A stretch of 64,000 nucleotides of DNA from an uncultured Lachnospiraceae bacterium (GCA_900315505.1 OMZG01000010.1:1-64000), one strand, 5' to 3'; numbered from the stretch's first letter, positions 46,513-56,563 are shown. Translations and numbers: made by a program. Notes: a model not told the origin generated them from the letters alone.

Positions 46513-47356
46513 AGGAACTCTGTATCTGGTAGCGACACCGATAGGCAATCTCGAGGATATCACCCTCCGCGCGATCAGGGTTCTGAAGGAGGCAGACCTC
46601 GTAGCAGCAGAGGATACGCGGACCTCAGGTGTATTACTTTCACATTTTGAAATACATACGCCGGTGACAAGCTATCATGAATTCAATAAGCTCGAGAAGG
46701 CAGACTACCTCGTGGAGCAGATGCTCTCAGGGAAAACTGTAGCCTGCATTACTGATGCCGGCACACCAGGCATATCCGATCCGGGTGAGGAGCTCGTGAG
46801 GAAATGTGTTGAGGAAGGAATTCCTGTTTATTCGGTACCGGGGCCTGCTGCCTGTATTACGGCGGTTACATCCTCAGGCCTGTCATGCAGGAGGTTTTCA
46901 TTTGAGGCTTTCCTGCCAAAGGATAAGAGGGAGCGGCAGAGGGTGCTCGATGAGATAAAGGATGACACGCGTACGATTATCATATATGAGGCCCCACATC
47001 ATCTGAAGAAGACGCTTACAGAGCTCGCAGGAGTGCTTGGTGGAGACAGACGGCTGGTGCTCTGCAGAGAGCTTACGAAGAGGTTCGAGGAAAAGCAGCA
47101 GATGACCTTTTCGGAGGCTATTGATTTTTACAATGAGAATGAACCCAGAGGCGAGTACGTGCTTGTGATCGAGGGAAAGTCAAAGGAAGAGCAGCAGGCT
47201 GAGAGGCAGCAGGCCTTTTCGGAAATGACACTTGAGGAGCACATGGCTCTGTACACGGCGAAAGGCATGAGCGAAAAGGATGCCATGAAGGCCGTGGCAA
47301 GGGATCTGGGAACCAATAAACGCGAGATATACAGGAGGCTGAAGGTCAATGAGTGA
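46502..47356 (+). CDS. rsmI: 16S rRNA (cytidine-1402-2'-O) methyltransferase RsmI
   Basis: 284 residues. The N-terminal tetrapyrrole-methylase-like core TLYLVATPIGNLEDITLRA and the ITDAGTPGISDPGEELV segment identify it. The tail has a short helical region. It overlaps trmN6 by 11 bases. Confidence 0.95.
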   Translation: MASEGTLYLVATPIGNLEDITLRAIRVLKEADLVAAEDTRTSGVLLSHFEIHTPVTSYHEFNKLEKADYLVEQMLSGKTVACITDAGTPGISDPGEELVRKCVEEGIPVYSVPGPAACITAVTSSGLSCRRFSFEAFLPKDKRERQRVLDEIKDDTRTIIIYEAPHHLKKTLTELAGVLGGDRRLVLCRELTKRFEEKQQMTFSEAIDFYNENEPRGEYVLVIEGKSKEEQQAERQQAFSEMTLEEHMALYTAKGMSEKDAMKAVARDLGTNKREIYRRLKVNE

Positions 47357-48095
47357 GCTTGATGAAAAAATTGAGAGGCTGCAGGAAATGGTTGACGATT
47401 CAGAAAAAATTGTCTTTTTCGGCGGCGCGGGAGTGTCGACAGAGAGCGGAGTACCAGACTTCAGAAGCACAAACGGTCTGTATCACCAGCATTACAAGTA
47501 TCCGCCGGAGACGATCCTGAGCCACACCTTCTATGAGACGAACCGCGAGGAATTTTTCAGATTCTACTATGACAAGATACTTGTGGACGGAGTTGCGCCG
47601 AACAAGGCACATATGAAGCTTGCTGAGCTCGAGAGGGCCGGGAAGCTTTTGGCAGTAGTGACACAGAATATCGATGGCCTGCATCAGAAGGCCGGCAGCA
47701 GGAAGGTTTACGAGCTGCATGGTACTGTAATGAAAAACTACTGCGAGCACTGCGGGGCCTTCTATGATCTCGACTTCATGATGGATCAGAAGAAAAATGG
47801 CTGCCTCGACCCGGTATGCACGAAGTGCGGCGGACCGGTGAAGCCGGACGTGGTGCTGTATGAGGAGGGGCTCGACAATGATACCGTGACGGGCGCGGTC
47901 AGGGCGATCGCAGACGCAGACATGCTGATCATCGGCGGTACCTCGCTGGTAGTATATCCGGCAGCCGGGCTGATCGATTATTTCCGTGGAAAACATCTCG
48001 TGGTGATAAATCTCCAGGCGACCGACCGTGACAAGCACGCAGACCTCGTGATAGAATCGAAGATCGGCGAGGTCCTTGACAGAATAAAGGCATAA
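47349..48095 (+). CDS. NAD-dependent protein deacylase, sirtuin family
   Basis: 248 residues. NAD site FFGGAGVSTESGVPDFRS, QNIDGLHQ, the catalytic His in ELHG, and zinc-binding CEHCG..CTKCGG. It removes acyl groups from lysines. It overlaps rsmI by 8 bases and ends the operon; the intrinsic promoter for rpsF follows. Confidence 0.95.
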   Translation: MSELDEKIERLQEMVDDSEKIVFFGGAGVSTESGVPDFRSTNGLYHQHYKYPPETILSHTFYETNREEFFRFYYDKILVDGVAPNKAHMKLAELERAGKLLAVVTQNIDGLHQKAGSRKVYELHGTVMKNYCEHCGAFYDLDFMMDQKKNGCLDPVCTKCGGPVKPDVVLYEEGLDNDTVTGAVRAIADADMLIIGGTSLVVYPAAGLIDYFRGKHLVVINLQATDRDKHADLVIESKIGEVLDRIKA

Positions 48096-48113
48096 TTGCA
48101 CAATATTTTGTGG

Positions 48114-48142
48114 TTGCAAATTTTCAGGGGCCGTGCTAGAAT
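48114..48142 (+). promoter_or_regulatory. Promoter of rpsF-ssb-rpsR
   Basis: TTGCAA (48114-48119), a 17-base spacer and TAGAAT (48137-48142). A hairpin (GCTCGCG/CGCGGGC) follows in the leader at about 48169-48188, a place where S6:S18 feedback sites lie in some bacteria; that reading is unproven. Confidence 0.6.
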
Positions 48143-48212
48143 AGACAAACGTGGTATATGAAATCCTTGCTCGCGTCATAGCGCGGGCCAAATGACCATA
48201 AGGAGGAAACAA

Positions 48213-48503
48213 ATGAACAAGTATGAATTAGCACTCGTCGTTAATGCGAAGATTGATGACGAAGCCAGAACAGCCGTAGTCGACAAGGCAAAGGACTACA
48301 TCACCAGAGCCGGCGGCCAGATCGGAGAGATCGATGATCGCGGCAAGCAGAAGCTTGCTTATGAGATCCAGAAGATGGACGAGGGATATTATTATTTCAT
48401 TCCGTTCGATTCTGATCCTGAGGCTCCAGCGAAGATCGAGGCCGATGTCCGCATCATGGAGAATGTTCTGAGATTCCTGATCGTTCGTACAGACGAGAAA
48501 TAA
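48213..48503 (+). CDS. rpsF: Ribosomal protein bS6
   Basis: 96 residues (MNKYELALVVNAKIDDEAR .. KMDEGYYYFI). AAGGAGG precedes the ATG at 48213; an in-frame ATG at 48192 would add seven residues ahead of the normal start. Confidence 0.96.
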   Translation: MNKYELALVVNAKIDDEARTAVVDKAKDYITRAGGQIGEIDDRGKQKLAYEIQKMDEGYYYFIPFDSDPEAPAKIEADVRIMENVLRFLIVRTDEK

Positions 48504-48536
48504 TCATTAAAGCAGAACAAGAGAAAGGGGCTTTAT

Positions 48537-48989
48537 ATGAACAAAATAATACTCATGGGGAGACTTACCAGAGATCCTGAGGTGCGCTATGGCGGTGCAC
48601 AGAATATGGCGATCGCGAGATTTTCACTCGCAGTAGACCGCAGATTCAAGCGTGATGGCCAGCCAGAGGCAGATTTTTTCAACTGCGTGGCATTCGGGAA
48701 GACCGGTGAGTTCGTTGAGAAGTATCTTCACAAGGGAACCAAGGTCCTTGTGGAAGGGGAAATGCGTAATAACAATTACGAATCAAAGAAGCACCCTGGC
48801 GAGACAGTTTACTCATTCGAGGTAAATGTCAATCAGGTAGAGTTTGCAGAGAGCAAGGCTGCTTCACAGGCAAACGCAGGAGCACCGGTGCCGCAGGCGC
48901 CACAGCAGCAGGCTGAGAAGCCTGAGGATGCTGCTGACAGCTTCATGAATATACCGGAGGGTATAGATCAGGATCTGCCGTTTGCATAA
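48537..48989 (+). CDS. ssb: Single-stranded DNA-binding protein
   Basis: 150 residues. OB fold with [18 protein letters not shown], then a Gln/Ala/Pro linker and an acidic end GIDQDLPFA. The usual SSB tip ends in PF; here one Ala follows. It lies between rpsF and rpsR, the standard order. Confidence 0.95.
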   Translation: MNKIILMGRLTRDPEVRYGGAQNMAIARFSLAVDRRFKRDGQPEADFFNCVAFGKTGEFVEKYLHKGTKVLVEGEMRNNNYESKKHPGETVYSFEVNVNQVEFAESKAASQANAGAPVPQAPQQQAEKPEDAADSFMNIPEGIDQDLPFA

Positions 48990-49021
48990 TTAATCAGATT
49001 ATTTACGGAGGTAAAGTAACA

Positions 49022-49252
49022 ATGGCTTTTAGAGGAAGACCGGTTCGCAGAAGAAGAAAAGTCTGCGTATTCTGTGGAAAAGACAATGTAATAGATTACA
49101 AGAACGTAGCACAGCTTAAGAAGTACGTATCAGAGAGAGGAAAGATCCTTCCTCGTCGTATCACCGGCAACTGCGCAAAGCATCAGAGAGAGATTACATC
49201 AGCTATCAAGAGAGCACGTCATCTTGCCATGATGCCATACGTAACAGACTAA
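49022..49252 (+). CDS. rpsR: Ribosomal protein bS18
   Basis: 76 residues. Contains the basic core ([21 protein letters not shown] .. [16 protein letters not shown]). CVFC plus NCAKH suggests a zinc-binding type. GGAGG lies before the ATG. A strong terminator follows. Confidence 0.95.
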   Translation: MAFRGRPVRRRRKVCVFCGKDNVIDYKNVAQLKKYVSERGKILPRRITGNCAKHQREITSAIKRARHLAMMPYVTD

Positions 49253-49289
49253 TAAAGGTCAGTTGGGATTTTATATCACAAGCAGAAGT

Positions 49290-49337
49290 CCTCTTGTTGG
49301 AAAAGTATGAAGGCTTTATCCGACAGGGGGTTTTTTT
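49290..49337 (+). terminator. Terminator after rpsR
   Basis: 12-pair stem (CCTCTTGTTGGA with TCCGACAGGGGG, several GU pairs), a 17-base loop, then seven T. Confidence 0.85.
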
Positions 49338-49358
49338 ATTTATCAGGAGGGAATATCA

Positions 49359-50702
49359 ATGAAGAGACTTATGGCACTGCTACTTGCGGCAGCGATGACG
49401 CTTACGATGACATCCTGTGGAAAGGGATCTGTCAATTCTTCCAACGGAAATGATGGCAAGGACAGCATAGTGAGGGTTGATACATCTAAGGAGGATGACA
49501 ACGAGCTGTCGGTAATGGCCTGGGATGAGAATTTTAATGTACCGGCACTCAGGGCAGCTGAGAAGGCATATCAGGAGGTGAATCCGGATTTTAAGCTGAC
49601 TATAGTCCGGATATCGGATTCCGCAGATATAGAGGATGCCGTCACTCTGGCGGGTTCGAATAACGATTACAGCAAGCTTTCTGATATAGTGCTGTTCCAG
49701 GATCATTCGTTCAACAGATTCTACAAGGATTATACTAATGCCTGGCAGGATCTGGAAGGATCCGGCATTGACTGGAATGACTTCAGTACAGAGAAGCTGT
49801 CATATTCCACCGAGGATGGCGTGCATTATGGCGTGCCGCTTGACAATGCTACGGCAGTATTTGCTTACAGGACAGACCTGCTTGAACAGGCCGGATATAC
49901 GATCGACGATATGACAGGCATCACCTGGGACAGATTCGATGAGATAGGCAAGGATGTCTACGCGAAGACCGGGAAGTACCTTTTTTCCATAAACGGTGAT
50001 GACAATGCACTTCCGTACATGATGATGCAGGCGGAAGGCAAATCCGTTTTTAAGGATGGGAAGCCGTACTTCACTGACAATGAGATGCTTGTGAAGGTAG
50101 TAGATATGATCGTGAAGCTCGTAAGAGACAATGTCCTGTATCTGACCGATGACTATGCCAGCTATACGGAACAGACCATCAGGGGAGATATGGTGGCCGG
50201 TGTCATGAACGGCAACTGGATCATTCCTACCATCGAGCAGGTGCAGATGAATTCAGGAAAATGGGCCACCACATCGCTTCCTACATTCTCCGGAGAAGAG
50301 GGCTATGCCTCAAACGGCGGTTCTTCTCTGTATATCACATCTGCATGCAGCAGGAGGGATCTGGCAAAGGATTTCCTGGCATATACATTCGGCGGAGGAA
50401 ACGGTGCCAGGGCGACATATGACGAGGCTCTTGAGAAGGGCGGCCTTGTGACTACATGCATTTCGGCCGGTAAGTCAGACGTATATTCCAAGGGCGTAAA
50501 ATATTTCAGGGATCAGCCTGTATATCAGAAGGTAGTGGACATGAGCACAAGGGTAAAGCAGGTCGAGCAGAGTGACTATCATTATACTGCCCGGCAGCAG
50601 ATTTCCTTCGCAATAAGAAATGTTATCGATGGCGCGGATACGAGGAAGGCGCTCCAGGATGCCGAGGATCAGGTTAAATTTTCCATGGGATATATTGAAT
50701 GA
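49359..50702 (+). CDS. ABC transporter solute-binding lipoprotein (sugar type)
   Basis: 447 residues. Signal peptide with a lipobox (LAAAMTLTMTSCGKG; Cys at about 19), and the extracellular solute-binding family 1 fold (LSVMAWDENFNVPALRAAEKAY .. NGNWIIPTIEQ). No permease genes are in the window. A UgpC/MsmK-type ATPase (56564) lies 6 kb away and could serve it, since such ATPases are shared. Substrate unknown. Confidence 0.88.
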   Translation: MKRLMALLLAAAMTLTMTSCGKGSVNSSNGNDGKDSIVRVDTSKEDDNELSVMAWDENFNVPALRAAEKAYQEVNPDFKLTIVRISDSADIEDAVTLAGSNNDYSKLSDIVLFQDHSFNRFYKDYTNAWQDLEGSGIDWNDFSTEKLSYSTEDGVHYGVPLDNATAVFAYRTDLLEQAGYTIDDMTGITWDRFDEIGKDVYAKTGKYLFSINGDDNALPYMMMQAEGKSVFKDGKPYFTDNEMLVKVVDMIVKLVRDNVLYLTDDYASYTEQTIRGDMVAGVMNGNWIIPTIEQVQMNSGKWATTSLPTFSGEEGYASNGGSSLYITSACSRRDLAKDFLAYTFGGGNGARATYDEALEKGGLVTTCISAGKSDVYSKGVKYFRDQPVYQKVVDMSTRVKQVEQSDYHYTARQQISFAIRNVIDGADTRKALQDAEDQVKFSMGYIE

Positions 50703-50762
50703 CTGTTGTCACTTCATTGATGAAATGATAGAATAATAAGAAAAATCAAAGGAAGGTAAGAA

Positions 50763-51266
50763 ATGTATTTGCAGGACACTCATGTAGAAAATTTTGCATC
50801 CAGAAAGAAAAGCACGGCAGTCATGGTGCTCAGGGTCATTCTGCTGCTTGCAGGCATAGTATGTGTAGTTCCGCTGGGACTGTATCTGTGGCCGCTTCTT
50901 ATCGCACTGGCACTGTTCTTTCTCGCGTGGTTTGCAGGGACCAGAGACCAGATCGACTTCGACTATTCATATACGAATGGCACGATCGACATCGCAAGGG
51001 TTTTCTCCAAGAGCTCGAGAAAGAGATACCTGTCGTTCGAGATGAGCGATGTCATCATCTGCTCCCCGAAGGATTCCAATGCCATCAAGGGCTATACAGG
51101 CAGGGGCCTGAAGGTCTGGGACTGCACAAGCCGTGATCCTGAGAAGAAGGTATATGCAGTAGTATTCCGCAATCAGAAGAAGGATGAAGAGATCGTACTC
51201 ATGGAGCTTGAGGATGATTTCCTCGACGCTATGGAGCACGCATCAAAGGACGTTGTTCACAGGTAA
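50763..51266 (+). CDS. Small two-helix membrane protein of unknown function
   Basis: 167 residues. Two adjacent membrane helices (MVLRVILLLAGIVCVVPLG and YLWPLLIALALFFLAWFAG) are followed by a soluble part that may adopt a PH-like fold (FDYSYTNGTIDIARVFSKSSRKRYLSFEMSDVIIC). It resembles small clostridial proteins (possibly the DUF6106 type), but I cannot name it firmly. It is 3 bases upstream of the PucR-type regulator and could be its partner. Confidence 0.7.
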   Translation: MYLQDTHVENFASRKKSTAVMVLRVILLLAGIVCVVPLGLYLWPLLIALALFFLAWFAGTRDQIDFDYSYTNGTIDIARVFSKSSRKRYLSFEMSDVIICSPKDSNAIKGYTGRGLKVWDCTSRDPEKKVYAVVFRNQKKDEEIVLMELEDDFLDAMEHASKDVVHR

Positions 51267-51269
51267 TTC

Positions 51270-52154
51270 ATGGACGAAAGAACTGAGAGACTCTTAGAAG
51301 AACTGAATCAGGAGACCGGCATCACATTTTCTATCAGAGATGACGGGGATGATGCCGGTACGGCAAAGGTTCTGTCAAAGCTGATCCGTACATACAAGGG
51401 TGAGGGTGATACAGGCTTTTTCCTGAAGCAGTTGCTGCTCGGGGAGCTGTCTGATGAAGAGATCGAGGAAAAGGCAGTTATCTATCACTTCAATATGGAA
51501 TCTGACTGGGGGATTTTCCTGCTGAGCTTCAGGCAGCCGTATGAGCCGTATATGCTTCGGATGATATCATCGCTGTACATTCCGGGTGCTGATCATACGG
51601 TAGAGATGGACAGGACGCATCTGGTGCTCGTCAGAGAGCTAAGGCAGCCGACAGGTACGGAGGATTTCAGAAAAATGGCCGAGACCCTTGTGGATATGCT
51701 GGGTTCTGAGGCCATGATCTCAGTGAATATATCGTATGACGAGTGTATTGATGATTTCAGGAAGCTGCCGGAGTCATACAGGAATGTATGCAGGGCCGAT
51801 GCCATCGGCAAGCTGTTCCTCGAGGACAGGTCGGTATATGGCTATCATGAGCTTGGCACCGGGAAGCTGATATATGCGCTTCCAAGACCGGTGTGCGAGG
51901 AATTCCTTAAGGATCATCTCGGGGATTTCGATCTGCAGGAGCTCGACCCGGAGACGAAGAATACGATCAGGGTCTTCTTTGACAGCGGGCTTTCTCTTGC
52001 GGAGACAGCGAGAGCACTATATGTGCATAGGAATACCCTTGTTTACCGTATCGAGAAGATCGAGCGCCAGACCGGACTTGATATCAGGAAGTTTGATGAT
52101 GCAATGGTGATGAAGATAGCCCTGATGATCTCGGACTATCTGAAGAACAAGTGA
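51270..52154 (+). CDS. PucR/CdaR-type helix-turn-helix regulator
   Basis: 294 residues. The C-terminal HTH (GLSLAETARALYVHRNTLVYRIEKIERQTGLDIR) is diagnostic of the PucR C-terminal domain. The N-terminal half is a sensor-like region without a recognised ligand motif. Coupled to the membrane protein just upstream. Its targets are unknown. Confidence 0.88.
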   Translation: MDERTERLLEELNQETGITFSIRDDGDDAGTAKVLSKLIRTYKGEGDTGFFLKQLLLGELSDEEIEEKAVIYHFNMESDWGIFLLSFRQPYEPYMLRMISSLYIPGADHTVEMDRTHLVLVRELRQPTGTEDFRKMAETLVDMLGSEAMISVNISYDECIDDFRKLPESYRNVCRADAIGKLFLEDRSVYGYHELGTGKLIYALPRPVCEEFLKDHLGDFDLQELDPETKNTIRVFFDSGLSLAETARALYVHRNTLVYRIEKIERQTGLDIRKFDDAMVMKIALMISDYLKNK

Positions 52155-52170
52155 CAAGTATTTGATTTAG

Positions 52171-52446
<276 letters not shown>

Positions 52447-52470
52447 TAATCCACATTTTTTAAAAGAGGA

Positions 52471-52502
52471 AGAACCCCGGTCTCGTGCCGGGGTTCTTTT
52501 TT
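52471..52502 (+). terminator. Bidirectional terminator between ferredoxin and dnaB
   Basis: Perfect stem AGAACCCCGG/CCGGGGTTCT with a 7-base loop and a T-run on the plus side. The end of dnaB (minus) lies right here, and a run of A follows on the other side, so it may serve both. Confidence 0.9.
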
Positions 52503-53880
52503 AATCGATTTTTTCCTTATTATGGGCATGAGCCTTATTCGCAAATTTCGCAAGTCTCGGAATCCATGCGAGCTCGACGGTCCCTACAGGTCCGCTACGC
52601 TGCTTTGCGATGATGATCTCTGAGACGTTCTTCCTGTCTGTGTCTTTATTATAATAGTCATCCCTATAGATAAACATTACCACGTCGGCATCCTGCTCGA
52701 TGGCTCCTGAGTCACGCAGGTCGGAGAGCATAGGACGCTTGTCGTCACGGAGCTCAGGGCTTCGGTTCAGCTGCTGCAGGGCTACCACAGGGATATCAAG
52801 CTCTCTGGCCAGAGCCTTCAGTGAACGGGAGATTTCGGCGATCTCCTGCTGACGCGATTCCGATTTCCGGCCATAGCTCATGAGACCGAGGTAGTCGATG
52901 AATACGCATGCCAGATCATTCTCCTGCTTGTATTTGCGGCATTTGCTGCGAAGCTCAGGGATGCTGATGGCTGGTGTATCATCAATGATGATATGTGACA
53001 TACCGATATCATTTCCTGCCTCGAAAAGCTCTCCCCATTCGGTGTCGTTCAGCTGACCGGTTCTTATCTTTCCGAAATCTATCGTCGATTCAAGAGATAG
53101 AAGCTTCTTCGTGTATTCGACCTTTGACATCTCGAGAGTGAAGAGAGCTACTGTCTTGTGCTCCTTCAGAGCGATGTGCTGAGCTACATTGAGCGCGAAA
53201 GAGGTCTTGCCCATTGCCGGACGTGCAGCGATGATGATAAGGGCCGAATTCTGAAGGCCTGAAAGCATGTAGTCAAGGTCTATGAATCCGGTTGGGATTC
53301 CGGTGACGCTTCCGTCGTTCTTGGATGCTTCCTCAATGCTCTTGATCGCGTCAACCACGATACGGTCAATAGGGATGAAGTCATCATTTACGCCCTTGTT
53401 CTGAAGCAGAGAGAGGAATCCCTTCTCTGTCTCATCCATTATCTCATCGATCGATTTCTTGTCATCGAAGCAGTCGTTAGAGATGGTCTGGTTCATCCTG
53501 ATGATATTCCGGAGGATGGACTTTTCCCTGACTATCTTGCAGTAGCTGCGGATGTTAGTGGCAAGCGGTACATTCTGTATCAGGGAACCTATGAAGCCAG
53601 CCTCGGCATACTCCTGGGATACACCCTTTTTCTGGAGATTATTGATGACCTCGACAGGGTCAGCGCCGCCGGTGTCATTATATACCTCGACGATCGACTG
53701 GAATATATATCTGTAAACACTTGTATAAAAGTCATCAGGTACGAGCATGGAGGTAGCTGTATTGATGGTCTGCGGATCATAGAGCATTGATCCGAGCACA
53801 CACTGTTCTGCCTCCCTGCTACTAGGCATCTGCCGGTCTATGGCAGCTGCATCTGATGATCCTACGCGGGTATCGTCCAT
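52501..53880 (-). CDS. dnaB: Replicative DNA helicase DnaB
   Basis: 459 residues. Walker A ARPAMGKTSFALN, the GIPTGFIDLDYMLSGLQ motif and EIAEISRSLKALARELDIPVVALQQLNR. N-terminal DnaG-interacting domain (MPSSREAEQCVLGSML). Its ATG overlaps the rplI stop by one base, forming gdpP-rplI-dnaB on the minus strand. Confidence 0.97.
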   Translation of the reverse strand: MDDTRVGSSDAAAIDRQMPSSREAEQCVLGSMLYDPQTINTATSMLVPDDFYTSVYRYIFQSIVEVYNDTGGADPVEVINNLQKKGVSQEYAEAGFIGSLIQNVPLATNIRSYCKIVREKSILRNIIRMNQTISNDCFDDKKSIDEIMDETEKGFLSLLQNKGVNDDFIPIDRIVVDAIKSIEEASKNDGSVTGIPTGFIDLDYMLSGLQNSALIIIAARPAMGKTSFALNVAQHIALKEHKTVALFTLEMSKVEYTKKLLSLESTIDFGKIRTGQLNDTEWGELFEAGNDIGMSHIIIDDTPAISIPELRSKCRKYKQENDLACVFIDYLGLMSYGRKSESRQQEIAEISRSLKALARELDIPVVALQQLNRSPELRDDKRPMLSDLRDSGAIEQDADVVMFIYRDDYYNKDTDRKNVSEIIIAKQRSGPVGTVELAWIPRLAKFANKAHAHNKEKID

Positions 53881-54329
53881 TATGCTTTCTCTCCGACATG
53901 CACACGAAGGGTAGCCGTAACCTGTGGATGAAGCTTCAGTGTTACCTCGTGAACTCCTAATGATCTGATAGGCTCAGGAAGATGGATCTTTTTTTTGTCA
54001 ATCTTCTCATGATACTGCTTATCGACAGCCTCTGCTATTTCCTTTGCGGAGACGGAGCCGAAGGTACGGCCGCCCTCGCCGGACTTCAGGGTTGTCTCGA
54101 CCTTCCAGTCCTTTATCTTTTCTGCAAGAGCCTTAGCAGCTTCGAGATTTTCCTCCTCGAGCTTTTCCCTGTGCTTGTTCTGAAGCTTCAGATTGTTGAT
54201 ATTGGTAGGGGTAGCCTCAACTGCGAGCTTCCTCTTGATCAGCATATTGCGGCCGTAACCCTCAGAAACCTCGATCACGTCACCCTTTTTGCCGTGTGGC
54301 TTTACATCTGCAAGAAGTATTACCTTCAT
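53880..54329 (-). CDS. rplI: Ribosomal protein bL9
   Basis: 149 residues. N-terminal MKVILLADVKPHGKKGDVIEVSEGYGRNMLIKR and the connecting helix, complete C-terminal domain. It is tightly packed between gdpP and dnaB with overlapping ends. Confidence 0.97.
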   Translation of the reverse strand: MKVILLADVKPHGKKGDVIEVSEGYGRNMLIKRKLAVEATPTNINNLKLQNKHREKLEEENLEAAKALAEKIKDWKVETTLKSGEGGRTFGSVSAKEIAEAVDKQYHEKIDKKKIHLPEPIRSLGVHEVTLKLHPQVTATLRVHVGEKA

Positions 54330-56365
54330 AGTTTGATTTCTCCTTCCTCGATCATTACATCCAGTATATCCTTTATACGCTGCTTGACCTCATCAACTGT
54401 AGCATCGGTAATCTGTGCACCGGCCACATTCAGATGACCACCGCCGCCGAGACGCTCCATGATCAGCTGTACATCGATCTCATCGATGGAACGGGCACTG
54501 ACGTATATTTTTCCTTTGTACTCGGTCATTACGAAGCTTGCCTTGATGTCGACTATATTCAGCAGTTCATTGGAAGCCTGAGCGCCTACTATGGTAGGGC
54601 TTTCGACCTCATCAGTCTGACATACAGATATGGCAAATGCGCCCTTGTATACTTCTGCGTGGCGGACAACCTCGGCTCTGGCCTTGTATGTAGCCATGTC
54701 CTCACGGAGAAGCTTGCGTACTCTGGTGACATCGGCGCCGCTCCGCTTAAGGTAAGCTGCGGCCTCGAAGGTACGAACACCGGTCTTCGTCATGAAGTTG
54801 TTCGTATCGATAAGGATGCCGGCATAGATACAGTCGGCCTCCTGCGGTGCAAGCTGCATTCTGTCTGAGAAATACTGCAGCGTCTCGGCAATCAGCTCGC
54901 AGGCGCTTGAAGCGTATGGCTCAATATATGAAAGAATAGTATTCTCAATTCGTTCGCTTCCCTGACGGTGATGATCGAATACCACGATGCTCTGGCTTCG
55001 CTGAAGAAGCTCAGGGCACTCCGTATATGAAGGGCGGTTCGTATCGACGACCATGACCAGAGTATTGTCATTGACCAGCTCGATAGCCCTCTCGCTATTG
55101 ATAAACATATCCTCAGGATAACCGTCCTCAGGACCGAACTTATCCACCAGCAGTTTCAGCGAGCTCGTAATCGTATTCAGCACGATCTGGCACTTTTTTC
55201 CTAATTCACGCGCAGCACAGAATACACCGACAGCAGCGCCGAGTGCATCGACATCGCTTATCTGGTGGCCCATGACGATGACGGAATCCTTGGTCTCCAT
55301 CATCTCGCGGAGAGCCTGGGCCTTAACCCTGGCCTTCACACGGGTCGTCTTTTCGACTTCCTTGCCACGGACACCGTAGTAATATACGTGATTCCGGCTT
55401 TTGATAACAGCCTGCGAGCCTCCACGACCCAGGGCCAGGTCAATGGCAGCTCGTGAATACTCGGCACTCTGGGAATAGGTGCGGGCACCCTTTCCAATAC
55501 CGATAGAGAGAGTGACCTCACGGTCATTTCCGACCTTGGTATTCCTCACATCATCGAGGACAGAGAATTTATTCTCCTCGAGCTTCGGCAGATATTTCTG
55601 CTGGAAAATAAGGAAATACTTGTCATTATCCGTCTTCCTGATAATGGCATCGGCCTGTCTGAAGTACTTGCCGATCTTCCTGTCGATGATCGCACGGATG
55701 AGTGACTTCTTCACATCATCCTCGAGCGAATCGATGCTCTCGTCATAGTTGTCAATATAGATAAGACCGGTCACGAGGCGCTGGTCCTCGAATGCAGCCT
55801 TCAGCTTCTCATGAGAGGTCTCATCGAAAAGCATGACTGAGATCAGAGAGCCGTTTATCGAACCGTCCTCACTAGCCTTCAAAGGCTTGAACTCGAGCCG
55901 CGTGAGGACTGCATCATAGACTTTTGACTCCTGATTGATATGGATGGTCTGAGACTCCTCGGTAGTCTTCTCGAGCGTCTCCCTGGACAGCTCCGGGAAA
56001 ATGGTAGCAATCGGCTTCTTATAGGAAGCGTCCTCACCTGTCTGCTTTGAAAACTCGTTATTCATCCAGAAGAACCGGCCATTCTCATCGAGAACAGCAT
56101 ACGGAAGCTGGAATTCCTTGAGCATTTCCTTCTGGATAGTGCCATAGCAGGTCGCGAACCGCATGATCTCGTCTGCCATCTTCCGACTGCTGACTGAATA
56201 GACCAGTATCGCTACACACGAATACAGTATAGTAAAAATGGCAATGGCAAATCCTGCTTTTGTATCATATAAATACATGCATCCGGTGATAATGACCAGA
56301 ACAGGTATCATATATAATGGTATCGAAAGGTAGGCTCTTATGTAGCCCTTCTTCAGTGGATTCAT
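54326..56365 (-). CDS. gdpP: Cyclic-di-AMP phosphodiesterase GdpP
   Basis: 679 residues. Two N-terminal membrane helices, a PAS-like region, a degenerate GGDEF domain, and the DHH-DHHA1 phosphodiesterase: metal-binding MGHQISDVDALGAA, VVDTNR, and the DHH in VVFDHHRQG, then GGGGHLNVAGAQ. It breaks down c-di-AMP and so affects potassium and cell-wall control. Extended -10 promoter at 56394-56402. Confidence 0.95.
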   Translation of the reverse strand: MNPLKKGYIRAYLSIPLYMIPVLVIITGCMYLYDTKAGFAIAIFTILYSCVAILVYSVSSRKMADEIMRFATCYGTIQKEMLKEFQLPYAVLDENGRFFWMNNEFSKQTGEDASYKKPIATIFPELSRETLEKTTEESQTIHINQESKVYDAVLTRLEFKPLKASEDGSINGSLISVMLFDETSHEKLKAAFEDQRLVTGLIYIDNYDESIDSLEDDVKKSLIRAIIDRKIGKYFRQADAIIRKTDNDKYFLIFQQKYLPKLEENKFSVLDDVRNTKVGNDREVTLSIGIGKGARTYSQSAEYSRAAIDLALGRGGSQAVIKSRNHVYYYGVRGKEVEKTTRVKARVKAQALREMMETKDSVIVMGHQISDVDALGAAVGVFCAARELGKKCQIVLNTITSSLKLLVDKFGPEDGYPEDMFINSERAIELVNDNTLVMVVDTNRPSYTECPELLQRSQSIVVFDHHRQGSERIENTILSYIEPYASSACELIAETLQYFSDRMQLAPQEADCIYAGILIDTNNFMTKTGVRTFEAAAYLKRSGADVTRVRKLLREDMATYKARAEVVRHAEVYKGAFAISVCQTDEVESPTIVGAQASNELLNIVDIKASFVMTEYKGKIYVSARSIDEIDVQLIMERLGGGGHLNVAGAQITDATVDEVKQRIKDILDVMIEEGEIKL

Positions 56366-56393
56366 TGAATTCCTCCTGATGTTAGTCTGAAGT

Positions 56394-56402
56394 ATTATAT
56401 CA
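56394..56402 (-). promoter_or_regulatory. Extended -10 promoter of gdpP
   Basis: On the minus strand, TGATATAAT is an extended -10 with only a weak -35 at 17 bases. It lies 28 bases upstream of the gdpP start. Confidence 0.5.
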
Positions 56403-56523
56403 TCTTTCGGGCAAATATTCCATAGTTGGTTATTCTGACGAAAAAGAGGGATAAAATTTTGTGCATAATGCCGTTGAAAAGAAAAAGAGATTTTTGTAAC
56501 ATATATACTGTAAACAGAGAAGA

Positions 56524-56537
56524 GGCGTTATAACGCC
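56524..56537. other. Perfect 14-base palindrome before the UgpC-type ATPase
   Basis: GGCGTTATAACGCC is its own reverse complement. A TATAAT follows two bases later (56539-56544), and the ribosome site begins at about 56551. It may be an operator or a leader hairpin. Confidence 0.5.
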
Positions 56538-56563
56538 GTATAATAAGAAAAGAGGAAATAGAA

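Noticed and set aside
48150..48212. S6:S18 autoregulatory RNA in the rpsF leader
   Set aside because: A short hairpin is present, but the required CCG-bulge arrangement could not be confirmed by eye.
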